Source of the DNA: Candidatus Dadabacteria bacterium
GTDB taxonomy: Bacteria; Desulfobacterota_D; UBA1144; Nemesobacterales; JADFKM01
NCBI GenBank assembly: GCA_022564935.1
Contig: JADFKM010000036.1
Coordinates: forward strand, 1-22,028
DNA: 22,028 bases
Direction of reading: 5' to 3'
Made by a program: the position numbers and the translations under genes
In this document: positions 1 to 8,241 of the stretch, in pieces
Numbering within the stretch: position 1 is the first letter of the stretch
Layout: every line of letters starts with the position of its first letter
The notes under the pieces: generated by a model
What the model was told of the DNA's origin: nothing
Databases searched by the model: none
Seen by the model: only the letters and a program-made list of their open reading frames with translations

Positions 1-1
1 G

Positions 2-925
2 AAAGAGGATGACAAAACTTCCAAGAAACACCGCAGCCAGGAAGAAATAATGGGGGAGAAGATAGAGAACTTCGCTTCTTCTTTTATTGAAAGCATTGCC
101 GAGAAGCGCAAGAGAAATACGCAGTGGGCTATAGAGGCCGTTAGGAACAGCGCTTCGATAACTTCCACGGAGGCCCTCAAGAAAAAGGTCATCGACATCA
201 TCTCCCGTAACCGTACGGAGCTGTTTGAATCCATAGACGGCTGGGAGGTTGAGCTTCCCGATACTAAGCGCAAGCTTGCGATAAAGGGCGCAGTAGTTAA
301 AAGGCTGGATATGAATGTCAAGCAAAAGATGATAAACATCCTGAGCACTCCAAACATAGCTTTTCTCCTGCTCTCCTTGGGCTCGCTTGGCCTCACGATG
401 GAGATATTCAAGCCCGGCATGATATTTCCGGGCGTCGTAGGGGCTATATGCTTTCTAACGGGGTGCGTATCCCTGCAAATCCTTCCTTTTAATTACGCCG
501 GACTTGCCCTGCTGGTGTTTTCTATAGTACTGTTTGTGTCGGAGTTGTTCGTCACCAGCTACGGTCTTCTGGCCGTTGCGGGCCTGGTGAGCTTCATCAT
601 AGGGGGGGTGCTTCTGTTCGACACCCCCGAATTCGATGTTAGGGTCAGTATGGACGTTATCCTGAGTGTTGGGGTACCCCTTGGATTGTTCTTCCTCTTA
701 ATAGCCTATTTCGTGTTCAGGGCGCAACAGCTTGCCCCCGCAATGGGACAGGAGGCGCTCATCGGCAAGCACGGCGAAGCGATGACCGATATAGTAGGGG
801 AAGGAAAGGTATTTGTTTTCGGGGAGTACTGGAACGCCACCAGCGAAGACGCCATACCCAAGGGCTCCAAGATCGAGGTGCTGGGAGTTGAAGATGGCAT
901 GATAATGACAGTGAAGAAGTTGTGA
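2..925 (+). CDS. NfeD long-form membrane serine protease, 3' part (5' end outside window)
   Basis: The frame is open to the window edge, so 307 residues are visible and the N-terminus is missing. The first ~75 residues match the end of the ClpP/crotonase-like protease domain of long NfeD proteins: a lysine in GEKIENF that may correspond to the catalytic Lys, then a [18 protein letters not shown] segment typical of this domain. Next come several hydrophobic helices (about residues 110-240 of the visible part). The last ~65 residues form the soluble OB-fold NfeD domain ([30 protein letters not shown]). An ATG at 50 is in frame but has no ribosome binding site and lies inside the protease domain, so it is not the likely start. 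The family is membrane-bound and is encoded with stomatins, as here: a slipin starts 25 bp downstream. In archaeal homologues the protease cleaves the stomatin partner. The catalytic serine lies upstream of the window and cannot be checked. Confidence 0.88.
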   Translation, partial: KEDDKTSKKHRSQEEIMGEKIENFASSFIESIAEKRKRNTQWAIEAVRNSASITSTEALKKKVIDIISRNRTELFESIDGWEVELPDTKRKLAIKGAVVKRLDMNVKQKMINILSTPNIAFLLLSLGSLGLTMEIFKPGMIFPGVVGAICFLTGCVSLQILPFNYAGLALLVFSIVLFVSELFVTSYGLLAVAGLVSFIIGGVLLFDTPEFDVRVSMDVILSVGVPLGLFFLLIAYFVFRAQQLAPAMGQEALIGKHGEAMTDIVGEGKVFVFGEYWNATSEDAIPKGSKIEVLGVEDGMIMTVKKL

Positions 926-950
926 AATCCATTCAAGGAGGAGTAAACAA

Positions 951-1715
951 ATGTGGATAGTGATACTTATTGGAGTAATTTTTGTGATCGCTTTCTCGGG
1001 AATCAGGGTCTTAAACGAGTATGAGAGGGGGGTTATTTTCAGGCTGGGTAGGATAAGGAAGCCCAAGGGAGCGGGCCTTACATGGATTATTCCCGGGATT
1101 GACAGGATGGTCAGGATCAGCCTCAGGATAATTACCATGGACGTGCCCCCGCAGGACGTCATCACCAAGGATAACGTGTCCGTCAAGGTCAACGCCGTAG
1201 TCTATTTCAAGGTGGTCGATCCGGTAAAAGCCGTCATTCAGATCGAGAATTACCTCTACGGCACCTCGCAGCTCGCCCAGACCACTCTGCGGAGCGTGCT
1301 GGGTCAGGTCGAGCTGGACCAGCTCCTCTCCGAAAGGGAGACCCTCAACATGCAGCTCCAGTCAGTGATCGATAAGCAGACAGACCCCTGGGGCATAAAG
1401 GTCAACCTTGTTGAGGTCAAATACGTAGACCTCCCGCAGGAGATGCAGAGGGCAATGGCCAAGCAGGCGGAAGCCGAGAGGGAGAGGCGTGCCAAGGTTA
1501 TCGCCGCCGAGGGTGAGTTCCAGGCTTCTACGAGGCTTGCCGAGGCTTCCGATATTCTCTCACGGAACCCGATGTCGCTTCAGCTCAGGTTCCTTCAGAC
1601 CCTGTCCGAAGTCGCTTCGGAGAATAACTCGACAATTGTTTTCCCCATCCCGATCGACATTCTCACCCCGTTTATGCAGACTCTGCAGAACAAGGTTAAA
1701 AAGGACGAAAAGTAG
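951..1715 (+). CDS. Stomatin/prohibitin-family slipin (SPFH domain)
   Basis: This 254-residue protein has an N-terminal hydrophobic anchor (about 2-17) followed by an SPFH/Band 7 domain (about 20-175) with the family hallmarks [28 protein letters not shown] and [17 protein letters not shown] charged Ala/Glu/Arg helix (about 170-195) should form a coiled coil used for oligomerisation. A hydrophobic C-terminal patch ([15 protein letters not shown], about 227-241) corresponds to the oligomerisation and cleavage region of archaeal slipins. The start is supported by an AAGGAGGAG site 6-7 nt upstream of the ATG. Slipins form membrane-associated ring assemblies and microdomains. The NfeD gene 25 bp upstream is the standard operon partner and probably its processing protease. 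The exact physiological role is unknown. Confidence 0.93.
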   Translation: MWIVILIGVIFVIAFSGIRVLNEYERGVIFRLGRIRKPKGAGLTWIIPGIDRMVRISLRIITMDVPPQDVITKDNVSVKVNAVVYFKVVDPVKAVIQIENYLYGTSQLAQTTLRSVLGQVELDQLLSERETLNMQLQSVIDKQTDPWGIKVNLVEVKYVDLPQEMQRAMAKQAEAERERRAKVIAAEGEFQASTRLAEASDILSRNPMSLQLRFLQTLSEVASENNSTIVFPIPIDILTPFMQTLQNKVKKDEK

Positions 1716-1773
1716 TAACCCGTCCCTCAAAGCAGGTTAATAATATACAAACCCTCTCGATCCGGAGTGCAGT

Positions 1774-3492
1774 ATGAGTAGACCCTTTATGGCAGTAATG
1801 GTGATTATTGCCGTGTTTTTTTTACTGTTTTCATGCTCTAAGGATGAAGAGGGTGCTGAGGGATCAAGCGGCGGCGGCAGAAAACAAGCTCAGGCCGACG
1901 GCAAGGATTCGAAACGAGACGGAAAGGAAAACAGATACTCAATATACAAAGATTCCCCCCCCGTGGACGGCGACTGGCTGATTTACAACCTGAGCGCCGA
2001 GCCGGGCACCCTGAACCCCATTCTCGCCACAGACGCATATGAGAGCACGGTAAACGGGGGGAACGTGTACGAGACCCTCGTTAAGCGAGACAACAAGACC
2101 CTCGAGATAGTTCCCCTCCTGGCGGAGTCCTGGGATATATCCCAGGACAAGCTCTCCTACACCTTCCACCTCAGAAAGGACGTCAAGTGGCACGACGGAG
2201 CTCCGTTTACGGCCCGCGACGTTCTGTTTTCATTCGAGAAGATTTTTGACCCCAAAATAGATTCCGCCCATTTGAAGAACTATCTCAAAGACATAAAAAA
2301 GGTTGAAGCCCTCGATGACTACACGGTCAGGTTCACGTATTCGAAGCTGTATTTCCTCGCCCTCGAGGTTTGCGGAGGAATGCCTATTGTACCACAGCAC
2401 GTCTTTAAAATAGGTGATTTCAACTCCAATCCGGCAAACAGAAAACCCATCGGCACCGGCCCGTATAAATTCATAAGATGGGCAACGGGCGAAGAGATAG
2501 TCCTCGGGAGGAACGAAGACTACTGGGGAGAAAAACCCCACATCATGAGGGTGGTTTTCAGAATTATCACCGACTCCACCGTTGCCCTGCAGGTGCTCAA
2601 GCGGGGCGAGCTTGACCGGATGGGCCTTACCCCCATACAGTGGGAAAAGCAGACCGGCTCCGATTCTTTTAATGAGGAGTTCAACAAGCTCGGCTACTTT
2701 ACGCCGAACTACAGGTTTATCGGCTGGAACATAAAAAAGCCCTTCTTCTCCGAGGCCCGCGTCAGGAGGGCAATGACCCACCTGCTGAACAGGCGTCTTA
2801 TCCTCCAGAAGATACTCTACGACCTCGGCGAAGTGGTTACCAACCCCTTTTATATAAACAGCCCGGAGTACGACAAGGCCATCAAGCCCTACCTCTACGA
2901 CCCGGAGAAGGCCAAATCGCTCCTTGAAGAGGCCGGATGGGTAGACACTGACGGAGACGGACTGAGAGATAAAGATGGAGTTAAGTTCGAGTTCGAGTTC
3001 CTTTTGCCGAACAACTCGGAGACGGGGGAGAAGGTAGCCACGATCCTCAAAGAAGAGCTTGACTCCGTCGGGATAAACATGAAGATAAGGAAAACGGAGT
3101 GGGCGGTGTTCGTACAGAGGCTCCAGCAGCGCAAGTTCGAGGCCGTAACGCTCGCATGGAGCATGGGTGTGGAATCCGATCCCTATCAGATATGGCACTC
3201 CTCGCAGGCCGAGCAGGGCTCCAATTTCGTGGGCTTCGAAAACAAGAGGGCCGATGAGCTTATCGATGAGGCTAGAGGTGAGTTCGATAGAAGCAAGCGG
3301 ATTGAATTATATCGGGAGTTTGCGGAGATAGTGCATGCGGAGCAGCCTTATACGTTCCTGTTCTGCGGCAAAGCTACGGTTGCTGTTAGCAGGAGGTTTC
3401 AGGACGTGGTGGTGTATCCACTGGGTCTCGACCCCCTAGAATGGTTTGTGCAGAAGCCCCTGCAAAGGTACGGCACCGCGTTGGTGCATTAG
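1774..3492 (+). CDS. ABC transporter substrate-binding lipoprotein, family 5 (peptide/oligopeptide class)
   Basis: This 572-residue protein starts with a lipoprotein signal: a hydrophobic stretch and the lipobox LFSC with Cys21 as the acylation site. Residues ~22-57 are a Gly/Ser/Lys/Asp-rich tether. The family 5 solute-binding fold follows, with the landmarks NLSAEPGTLNPI (~72-83), LAESWDISQDKLSYTFHLR (~116-134), KWHDGAPFTARDV (138-150), IGTGPYKF (226-233) and, near the C-terminus, ESDPYQIWHSSQ. A DTDGDGLRD segment (391-399) looks like a calcium loop but also occurs in other family members. The start is supported by GGAG 6 nt upstream. The gene heads a five-gene importer, so it should capture the ligand at the outer face of the membrane and pass it to the two permeases. 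The substrate cannot be read from sequence: peptides are most likely, though nickel or other small ligands occur in this family. Confidence 0.93.
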   Translation: MSRPFMAVMVIIAVFFLLFSCSKDEEGAEGSSGGGRKQAQADGKDSKRDGKENRYSIYKDSPPVDGDWLIYNLSAEPGTLNPILATDAYESTVNGGNVYETLVKRDNKTLEIVPLLAESWDISQDKLSYTFHLRKDVKWHDGAPFTARDVLFSFEKIFDPKIDSAHLKNYLKDIKKVEALDDYTVRFTYSKLYFLALEVCGGMPIVPQHVFKIGDFNSNPANRKPIGTGPYKFIRWATGEEIVLGRNEDYWGEKPHIMRVVFRIITDSTVALQVLKRGELDRMGLTPIQWEKQTGSDSFNEEFNKLGYFTPNYRFIGWNIKKPFFSEARVRRAMTHLLNRRLILQKILYDLGEVVTNPFYINSPEYDKAIKPYLYDPEKAKSLLEEAGWVDTDGDGLRDKDGVKFEFEFLLPNNSETGEKVATILKEELDSVGINMKIRKTEWAVFVQRLQQRKFEAVTLAWSMGVESDPYQIWHSSQAEQGSNFVGFENKRADELIDEARGEFDRSKRIELYREFAEIVHAEQPYTFLFCGKATVAVSRRFQDVVVYPLGLDPLEWFVQKPLQRYGTALVH

Positions 3493-3526
3493 GCCGTGTT
3501 CTGTTCGGGATTTGTTTCAACTTGAT

Positions 3527-3541
3527 TTATTCTAAGAATAA
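3527..3541. promoter_or_regulatory. Perfect AT-rich palindrome between the binding-protein and permease genes
   Basis: TTATTCTAAGAATAA is a perfect 7-bp inverted repeat around one central base. As RNA it can fold as a 6-bp stem with a TAA loop. It ends 6 bp before the permease start codon, where a Shine-Dalgarno site would be expected and none is seen. It could be an operator, or an mRNA element that changes expression between the binding protein and the permeases. The function is inferred only. Confidence 0.4.
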
Positions 3542-3547
3542 CCTGCT

Positions 3548-4549
3548 ATGAGAACCTATATCCTGAAAAGGCTGCTGCTGCTGCTACCCACGCTGTTCGG
3601 CATTACACTAATCACGTTCTTCATAATCCAGCTTGCTCCCGGAAGTCCCGTACAGGGGAAGCTTGGGCTGGAAGAGGGTGTCAGGGCCGAAGAGATAACC
3701 AAGGAGATAATGGAGCAGACCAAAAAACTGTACGGACTGGACAAGCCTATACACGTCCGCTACGGGATATGGGTCAAACAGATAGTCACTCTTGACTTCG
3801 GAAATTCTTTCAAAGACCACAGGCCGGTGATAGATAAGATTGCAGAGCGCCTTCCCGTCACTATGACCCTCAGCGTGATCTCCATCTTCCTCACATATAT
3901 GATTTCCATCCCGATCGGGATTTTCGCCGCCGTGAAGCGCGGCACCGTCACCGACCGGGCGATGACGTTCGTGCTGTTTGTGCTTTATTCAGTGCCCAGC
4001 TTCTGGATGGCTATAGTCCTTATCTACTTCCTCGGAGGAGGTGATCATTTCGACGTGTTTCCCATTTACGGCCTGCACTCTCAGGGGGCCGAGAGCTTCC
4101 CCTTCTTCAAACGGGCGCTGGATTTCCTCTGGCACATTGCGCTCCCGGTGTTTTGCCTCACCTATGCCGACCTCGCAGCCCTTTCGCGCTTCCAGAGAGG
4201 GAGCCTGCTGGAGGTGCTGCGGGCCGATTTCGTACGCACGGCCATCGCAAAGGGGCTTTCCGGCAGGGTAGTGCTCCTAAAACACGCCCTCAGGAACTCC
4301 CTCATTTCCATCGTAACCATATTGGCCTCCATTCTGCCTGCGATGATAGGCGGGAGCGTCATAATAGAGAGCATTTTCTCCATTCCTGGACTCGGCAAGC
4401 TGGGCTTTGAGTCCATTCTCTCAAGGGACTACCCCGTTATCATGGCGATCTCCACAATATCGGCCTTTCTGACCCTGATTGGCATTCTTGTCTCGGACAT
4501 AATATATGTTTTGATCGACCCCAGGATAAGCTTCGAGGGGAGGGTATGA
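3548..4549 (+). CDS. ABC transporter permease, DppB/OppB type
   Basis: This 333-residue inner-membrane protein begins with the classic MRTYILKRLLLLLPTLFG start and first helix (about 8-29). A periplasmic loop with the YGLDKPIHVRYGIW and LDFGNSF motifs follows (about 62-88). About five further helices lie near 103-129, 138-162, 193-213, 250-275 and 298-323. The EAA-type ATPase-contact loop is RADFVRTAIAKGLSGR (225-240), and IFSIPGLGKLGFESIL is the conserved motif before the last helix. It should form the translocation pore with the next gene product. No clear Shine-Dalgarno precedes the ATG, but the N-terminus aligns naturally with the family. The last 4 bp overlap the next permease gene (ATGA). 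Confidence 0.94.
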   Translation: MRTYILKRLLLLLPTLFGITLITFFIIQLAPGSPVQGKLGLEEGVRAEEITKEIMEQTKKLYGLDKPIHVRYGIWVKQIVTLDFGNSFKDHRPVIDKIAERLPVTMTLSVISIFLTYMISIPIGIFAAVKRGTVTDRAMTFVLFVLYSVPSFWMAIVLIYFLGGGDHFDVFPIYGLHSQGAESFPFFKRALDFLWHIALPVFCLTYADLAALSRFQRGSLLEVLRADFVRTAIAKGLSGRVVLLKHALRNSLISIVTILASILPAMIGGSVIIESIFSIPGLGKLGFESILSRDYPVIMAISTISAFLTLIGILVSDIIYVLIDPRISFEGRV

Positions 4550-5565
4550 ACACGGGGAGCGCACAGCAGCACAGCCGCGGGTACTGGAGGACGGTGTGGG
4601 GTGAGTTCAAGCGGGATAGGGTTGCAGCAGCGGGACTTGTCGTGATCTTGCTTTTAATCGGCGTTGCGCTGTTTGAGGACCTCATTGCGGGCAATAAGCC
4701 GATAGTGCTCAGGTGGGAAGGGAAGCTTTATTTCCCGGCTTTGGTAGATTACGCTGAGTTTGCCGACGCCGATTTTAAGCGGATGGCGAAAAGGGCTGGA
4801 GAGGGGGACTTTTTCCTGTTCCCGCCCGCCCGGTTCAGCCCTACCGAGAACGATCTCATGGTCGTTTTGGAACCCCCCTCTTCGACCCATTTTTTCGGCA
4901 CGGACGATAGGGGAAGGGACGTTTTGAGCAGGATTGTGCACGGCACCAGGATTTCCCTTTCCGTAGGGTTCGTGGCTGTGGGAATATCCATGCTGATAGG
5001 AGTTTTTCTCGGCGCAATTGCGGGGTATTACGGCGGGAGGACGGATTTTATCGTCTCGAGGCTCTTTGAGGTGATGATGACGTTCCCGGTCTTCTTTCTC
5101 ATCCTTACAATTCTCGCATTCCGCAACCCGAGCATATACAATATCATGATAGTTATCGGGGCCACATCGTGGACGGGTATAGCCCGGCTGGTAAGGGGAG
5201 AGTTCCTAAGGCTCCGGAAAAACGCATACGTGGAAGCGGCGGTGGCTCTCGGAGCAGGTGACCTCAGGGTGATGATGAGACACATGCTTCCAAACGGCAT
5301 CGCCCCGGTATTGGTCTCAGCCACTTTCGGCGTTGCGGGAGCGGTGCTTGTGGAATCGGCCCTCAGCTTCCTGGGATTCGGCGTCCCGCCCCCTCAGCCG
5401 AGCTGGGGAGACGTGCTTTCGCAGTCGAAGAAGTACGTGGATTTTGCCTGGTGGCTCGTTCTATTTCCGGGACTTGCGATCTTTATTACCGTGACGTCGT
5501 TTAATCTGGTGGGGGAGGGGTTCCGAGACGCTTCCGACCCGAGGCTCAAAGGCAGGGGGTTCTAA
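4546..5565 (+). CDS. ABC transporter permease, DppC/OppC (YejE-like) type
   Basis: This 339-residue permease partners the upstream DppB-type subunit. The N-terminal OppC_N motif (GYWRTVWGEFKRDRVAAAG) leads into helix 1 (about 28-46). The family motif FGTDDRGRDVLSRIVHGTR (117-135) precedes helix 2. The EAA loop is NAYVEAAVALGAGDLRVMM (226-244), and the C-terminal motif SALSFLGFGVPPPQPSWG (271-288) is typical. Between helix 1 and the GTDDRGRD motif is a long periplasmic stretch (about 50-115) containing KLYFPALVDY, which recalls the microcin-C/YejE branch rather than short DppC proteins. GAGGGGAGGG just upstream and the ATGA overlap suggest translational coupling with the first permease. Confidence 0.93.
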   Translation: MNTGSAQQHSRGYWRTVWGEFKRDRVAAAGLVVILLLIGVALFEDLIAGNKPIVLRWEGKLYFPALVDYAEFADADFKRMAKRAGEGDFFLFPPARFSPTENDLMVVLEPPSSTHFFGTDDRGRDVLSRIVHGTRISLSVGFVAVGISMLIGVFLGAIAGYYGGRTDFIVSRLFEVMMTFPVFFLILTILAFRNPSIYNIMIVIGATSWTGIARLVRGEFLRLRKNAYVEAAVALGAGDLRVMMRHMLPNGIAPVLVSATFGVAGAVLVESALSFLGFGVPPPQPSWGDVLSQSKKYVDFAWWLVLFPGLAIFITVTSFNLVGEGFRDASDPRLKGRGF

Positions 5566-5664
5566 GCGGTGCGAGTTCCGCAGCGTGGGCTATATAGGGT
5601 GTGTTTTATCGATTTAAGAGGGCGCAGCGCAATACAGAGAGTATAGAGAGGAATAGAGCCGGAG

Positions 5665-6651
5665 ATGGAAAATCTACTCGAGGTAAAGGGACTCAGCGTT
5701 TCATTCGCAACCGACAGGGGCCGTCTCGAGGCCCTGAGTGGGGTAAGCATTTCCGTGCCTAAGCGCAGGAGCGTTAGCATCGTGGGGGAAAGTGGCTGCG
5801 GCAAGACTGTTACTGCCCTTTCGATATTGAAACTGATACCCGACCCCCCCGGAAGGATTGAATCGGGGGAGATACTTTTTAACGGTGTGAACCTTTTGGA
5901 ATTGAGCGAGGGAGAGCTGAGGCGGATTAGGGGAGCTAAGATATCGATGATCTTTCAGGAGCCTGTTAGCTCCCTAAACCCCGTTTTTACGGTGGGCGAC
6001 CAGATAGGAGAGACGATAAGGGCACATGAGGCGGTGTCCAAATCCCAGGAGAAGGAGCGAGTGATTGAACTGCTCAATCTCGTTAAGATCCCCGCTCCCG
6101 AAACGAGGTTCAGGAGCTATCCGCACGAGCTGAGCGGGGGTATGTGCCAGAGGGTCATGATCGCTATGGCCCTGGCGTGCGGCCCGGAGCTCCTGATAGC
6201 CGACGAGCCCACCACGGCCCTCGATGTGACCATACAGGCCGGAATTTTGGATTTGATCGGAGAATTGAAGGAAAGCCTAGGGATGAGTGTGCTGCTCATC
6301 ACCCACGACCTGGGCATTGTGGCCGAGGTGGCCGATGAGGTGTATGTGATGTATGCGGGCAAGGTCGTGGAGCACGGTCTCACGGAAGCGCTGTTCTCGA
6401 GCCCACGCCATCCCTACACCGCCGGCCTGCTGGAATCCATTCCCGGTTTGGAGAAAAAGAGAAAGGAAAGGCTCAGCTCGATTACCGGAGTGGTGCCTGC
6501 TTTAGGCGAGTTTCCAGAGGGGTGCAGATTTGCGGACAGGTGTCCGCTTGTCGTAGAGCAATGCAGGGCTTCAGACCCCCTCCTGCGTGCAGTGGACGGC
6601 GGTGGACAATCGGCGTGTTTCAGGGCGGAGGAGGTGGTGTTGAGGTCGTAA
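5665..6651 (+). CDS. ABC transporter ATP-binding protein, DppD/OppD type
   Basis: This 328-residue cytoplasmic ATPase energises the importer. It has Walker A GESGCGKT (41-48), Q-loop FQEPVSSLNP (Gln98), signature LSGGM (156-160), Walker B LLIADEPTTALD (Asp180, Glu181) and H-loop ITHDLG (His214). The C-terminal oligopeptide-transporter extension has four cysteines (Cys287, Cys293, Cys300, Cys318) in GCRFADRCPLVVEQC and a later SACF. This pattern binds a [4Fe-4S] cluster in characterised dipeptide and oligopeptide importers. GAGAGGA lies 12 nt upstream of the ATG; the 99-bp gap before the gene holds no strong terminator. The signature LSGGM replaces the usual LSGGQ, as in many DppD proteins. 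Its stop is directly followed by the ATG of the second ATPase. Confidence 0.94.
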   Translation: MENLLEVKGLSVSFATDRGRLEALSGVSISVPKRRSVSIVGESGCGKTVTALSILKLIPDPPGRIESGEILFNGVNLLELSEGELRRIRGAKISMIFQEPVSSLNPVFTVGDQIGETIRAHEAVSKSQEKERVIELLNLVKIPAPETRFRSYPHELSGGMCQRVMIAMALACGPELLIADEPTTALDVTIQAGILDLIGELKESLGMSVLLITHDLGIVAEVADEVYVMYAGKVVEHGLTEALFSSPRHPYTAGLLESIPGLEKKRKERLSSITGVVPALGEFPEGCRFADRCPLVVEQCRASDPLLRAVDGGGQSACFRAEEVVLRS

Positions 6652-7620
6652 ATGGATAATCAACAAATCGTAAAGACTGAAAATATCAAGAAGTATTTCC
6701 CCGTCAAGAGTGGGGTGTTCTCAAGAGTTAAGAGCTACGTTAAGGCCGTAGACGGCGTTGATCTCGACATCGTCGAAGGGGAGACCCTGGGTGTGGTGGG
6801 CGAGAGCGGGTGCGGGAAGACCACTCTTGGCAAGACCATTTTAAAGCTTTACGATCCCACAGAGGGCAGGATTTTTTTTAACGGACGTGATATAACTCCC
6901 CTGAGCTCAAGGGAGCTTCGCCCCCTCAGGCGCGATATGCAGATTATTTTTCAGGACCCATACGGCTCCCTTAACCCCCGCATGAAGGTAGAGGACATAG
7001 TAGGAGAGGGGCTCTATATCCACAACGTGGTCCCTAAGTCGGAAAGGACTGATGAGATAAGGCGTATCCTTGAGGTCGTGGGACTGAGGGAAGACTCCCT
7101 TTCCCGCTACCCACATGAGTTCAGCGGCGGGCAGCGTCAGAGGATCGCAATCGCAAGGGTGCTCGCTGTTAGGCCTCGGTTTGTTGTCTGCGACGAGCCG
7201 GTCTCCTCCCTTGACGTATCGGTACAGGCGCAGATTATAAACCTGCTCCTTTCCCTTCAGGAGGAGTTCGGGCTAACGTACATGTTCATATCGCATGATT
7301 TGCGGGTCGTGCGCCACATAAGCGACAGGGTGGCCGTTATGTACCTGGGCGTTGTGGTGGAGCTGGCGGGAAGCGACGAGTTGTACCGGAGCCCGCTGCA
7401 TCCCTACACGCAGGCGCTTCTGGCCGCCATTCCCATCCCGAAGCCCGGGGCAAAAAAGAAGACTTTTGCAATATCGGTCGATATCCCCAGCCCTATCGAC
7501 CCTCCATCAGGCTGCAGGTTCCACACGAGGTGTCCCATCGCCGAGGAGAGGTGCAGTGTAGAAGTGCCGGTTCTAAGGGACGTGGGAGGCAGCCACTATG
7601 TGGCATGCCATCTCGTGTAG
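6652..7620 (+). CDS. ABC transporter ATP-binding protein, DppF/OppF type
   Basis: This 322-residue second ATPase pairs with the DppD-type subunit. The motifs are Walker A GESGCGKTT (50-58), Q-loop FQDPYGSLNPR (Gln101), signature FSGGQ (157-161), Walker B VVCDEPVSSLD (Asp181, Glu182) and H-loop ISHDLR (His215). A KSGVFSRVKSYVKAVDGV segment (~19-36) is typical of the DppF/OppF side. The C-terminal extension again carries four cysteines (Cys288, Cys294, Cys301, Cys319), in GCRFHTRCPIAEERC and VACH, with the same spacing as in its partner. The start codon follows the previous stop without a gap, so translation is probably coupled. It is the last gene of the importer; no clear intrinsic terminator follows. 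Confidence 0.94.
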   Translation: MDNQQIVKTENIKKYFPVKSGVFSRVKSYVKAVDGVDLDIVEGETLGVVGESGCGKTTLGKTILKLYDPTEGRIFFNGRDITPLSSRELRPLRRDMQIIFQDPYGSLNPRMKVEDIVGEGLYIHNVVPKSERTDEIRRILEVVGLREDSLSRYPHEFSGGQRQRIAIARVLAVRPRFVVCDEPVSSLDVSVQAQIINLLLSLQEEFGLTYMFISHDLRVVRHISDRVAVMYLGVVVELAGSDELYRSPLHPYTQALLAAIPIPKPGAKKKTFAISVDIPSPIDPPSGCRFHTRCPIAEERCSVEVPVLRDVGGSHYVACHLV

Positions 7621-7639
7621 TCTACTGCTTGCTTCGAAC

Positions 7640-7667
7640 TTGCAAATCACTGAAGTTATATTATATT
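7640..7667 (+). promoter_or_regulatory. Candidate sigma-70-type promoter for the yceD-rpmF-plsX-fab operon
   Basis: TTGCAA (7640-7645, 4/6 to consensus) and TATATT (7662-7667, 5/6) are separated by 16 bp inside an AT-rich 81-bp gap between the importer and yceD. Transcription would begin about 25-30 nt before the yceD ATG at 7702, which has no obvious Shine-Dalgarno. The inverted pair ACTGAA (7649-7654) and TTCAGT (7679-7684) flanks the -10 element, a position where a repressor could act. This is inferred from sequence only. Confidence 0.5.
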
Positions 7668-7701
7668 AAAATGTTCATTTCAGTTTGCGCGGCTTATTGC
7701 A

Positions 7702-8226
7702 ATGAAGATAAAATTGTCTGAGATACTGGATTCAGGTTTGCACCTGGTAACAAGCAGAGAGCCAAATTGGCTGCACAACATCCCGGAGCTTTTCACCGAA
7801 GGAGAAGATGTCCGCATCACCTCCGAGCTTAGCTTCGACCTATGGATTTCGAAGGGGACGGGATATGTAACGGTGGATGGTGAGCTATTATACTCCGTCC
7901 TGTTCCCATGCTCGAGGTGTTTGAGTCCGGTGGAATTGAAGATCAGCCCCAGGGTGCATTTGGTGCTGTCGCCCGAAGTTAACATCGGTGTCGATGTAGA
8001 TTGTAAAACGGGCACCGACTATGAGGCATACTCAGGAGAGCAGATAGACCTGGGTGATTACATGCGTGAGGTAATAGTCAGGGATTTGCCCTTGAAGGTC
8101 CTCTGTGCTGAGCAGTGCAGGGGCTTGTGCCCTGAGTGCGGGGCGAACCTGAATGAAACGCAATGCGGCTGCGGCAGCGATTGGGTCGACCCAAGGTTTG
8201 AGGCGCTTAAGAGCCTCAAAGTTTAA
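7702..8226 (+). CDS. yceD: YceD/DUF177 family protein
   Basis: This 174-residue protein belongs to the DUF177 (YceD) family, which is nearly always encoded just before rpmF, as here. Visible hallmarks are the CSRCL motif (Cys70, Cys73) in the centre, GEQIDLGDYMREVIVRDLPLK-type core residues (~112-132) and a C-terminal cysteine cluster CAEQCRGLCPECGANLNE (Cys135, 139, 143, 146) followed by CGC (Cys155, Cys157). The family end DPRFEALKSL is also present. In plants and E. coli the family is linked to 23S rRNA accumulation or processing; the cysteines probably bind a metal. No Shine-Dalgarno is evident before the ATG, and a short or near-leaderless transcript from the promoter at 7640-7667 would fit. 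The next gene starts 15 bp downstream. Confidence 0.9.
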   Translation: MKIKLSEILDSGLHLVTSREPNWLHNIPELFTEGEDVRITSELSFDLWISKGTGYVTVDGELLYSVLFPCSRCLSPVELKISPRVHLVLSPEVNIGVDVDCKTGTDYEAYSGEQIDLGDYMREVIVRDLPLKVLCAEQCRGLCPECGANLNETQCGCGSDWVDPRFEALKSLKV

Positions 8227-8241
8227 TCGAAGGAGAGTACT

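Noticed and set aside
50-52. ATG at 50 as the true start of NfeD
   Set aside because: The frame is open upstream, there is no ribosome binding site, and the residues on both sides belong to the protease domain.
2230-3198. 322-codon open frame on the - strand opposite the binding-protein gene
   Set aside because: Antisense to a clear family 5 binding protein, with no recognisable domain or start signal.
5566-5664. Terminator or promoter in the gap between the second permease and first ATPase
   Set aside because: Only a 4-bp GCGG/CCGC stem without a T-tract and no paired promoter hexamers are seen.
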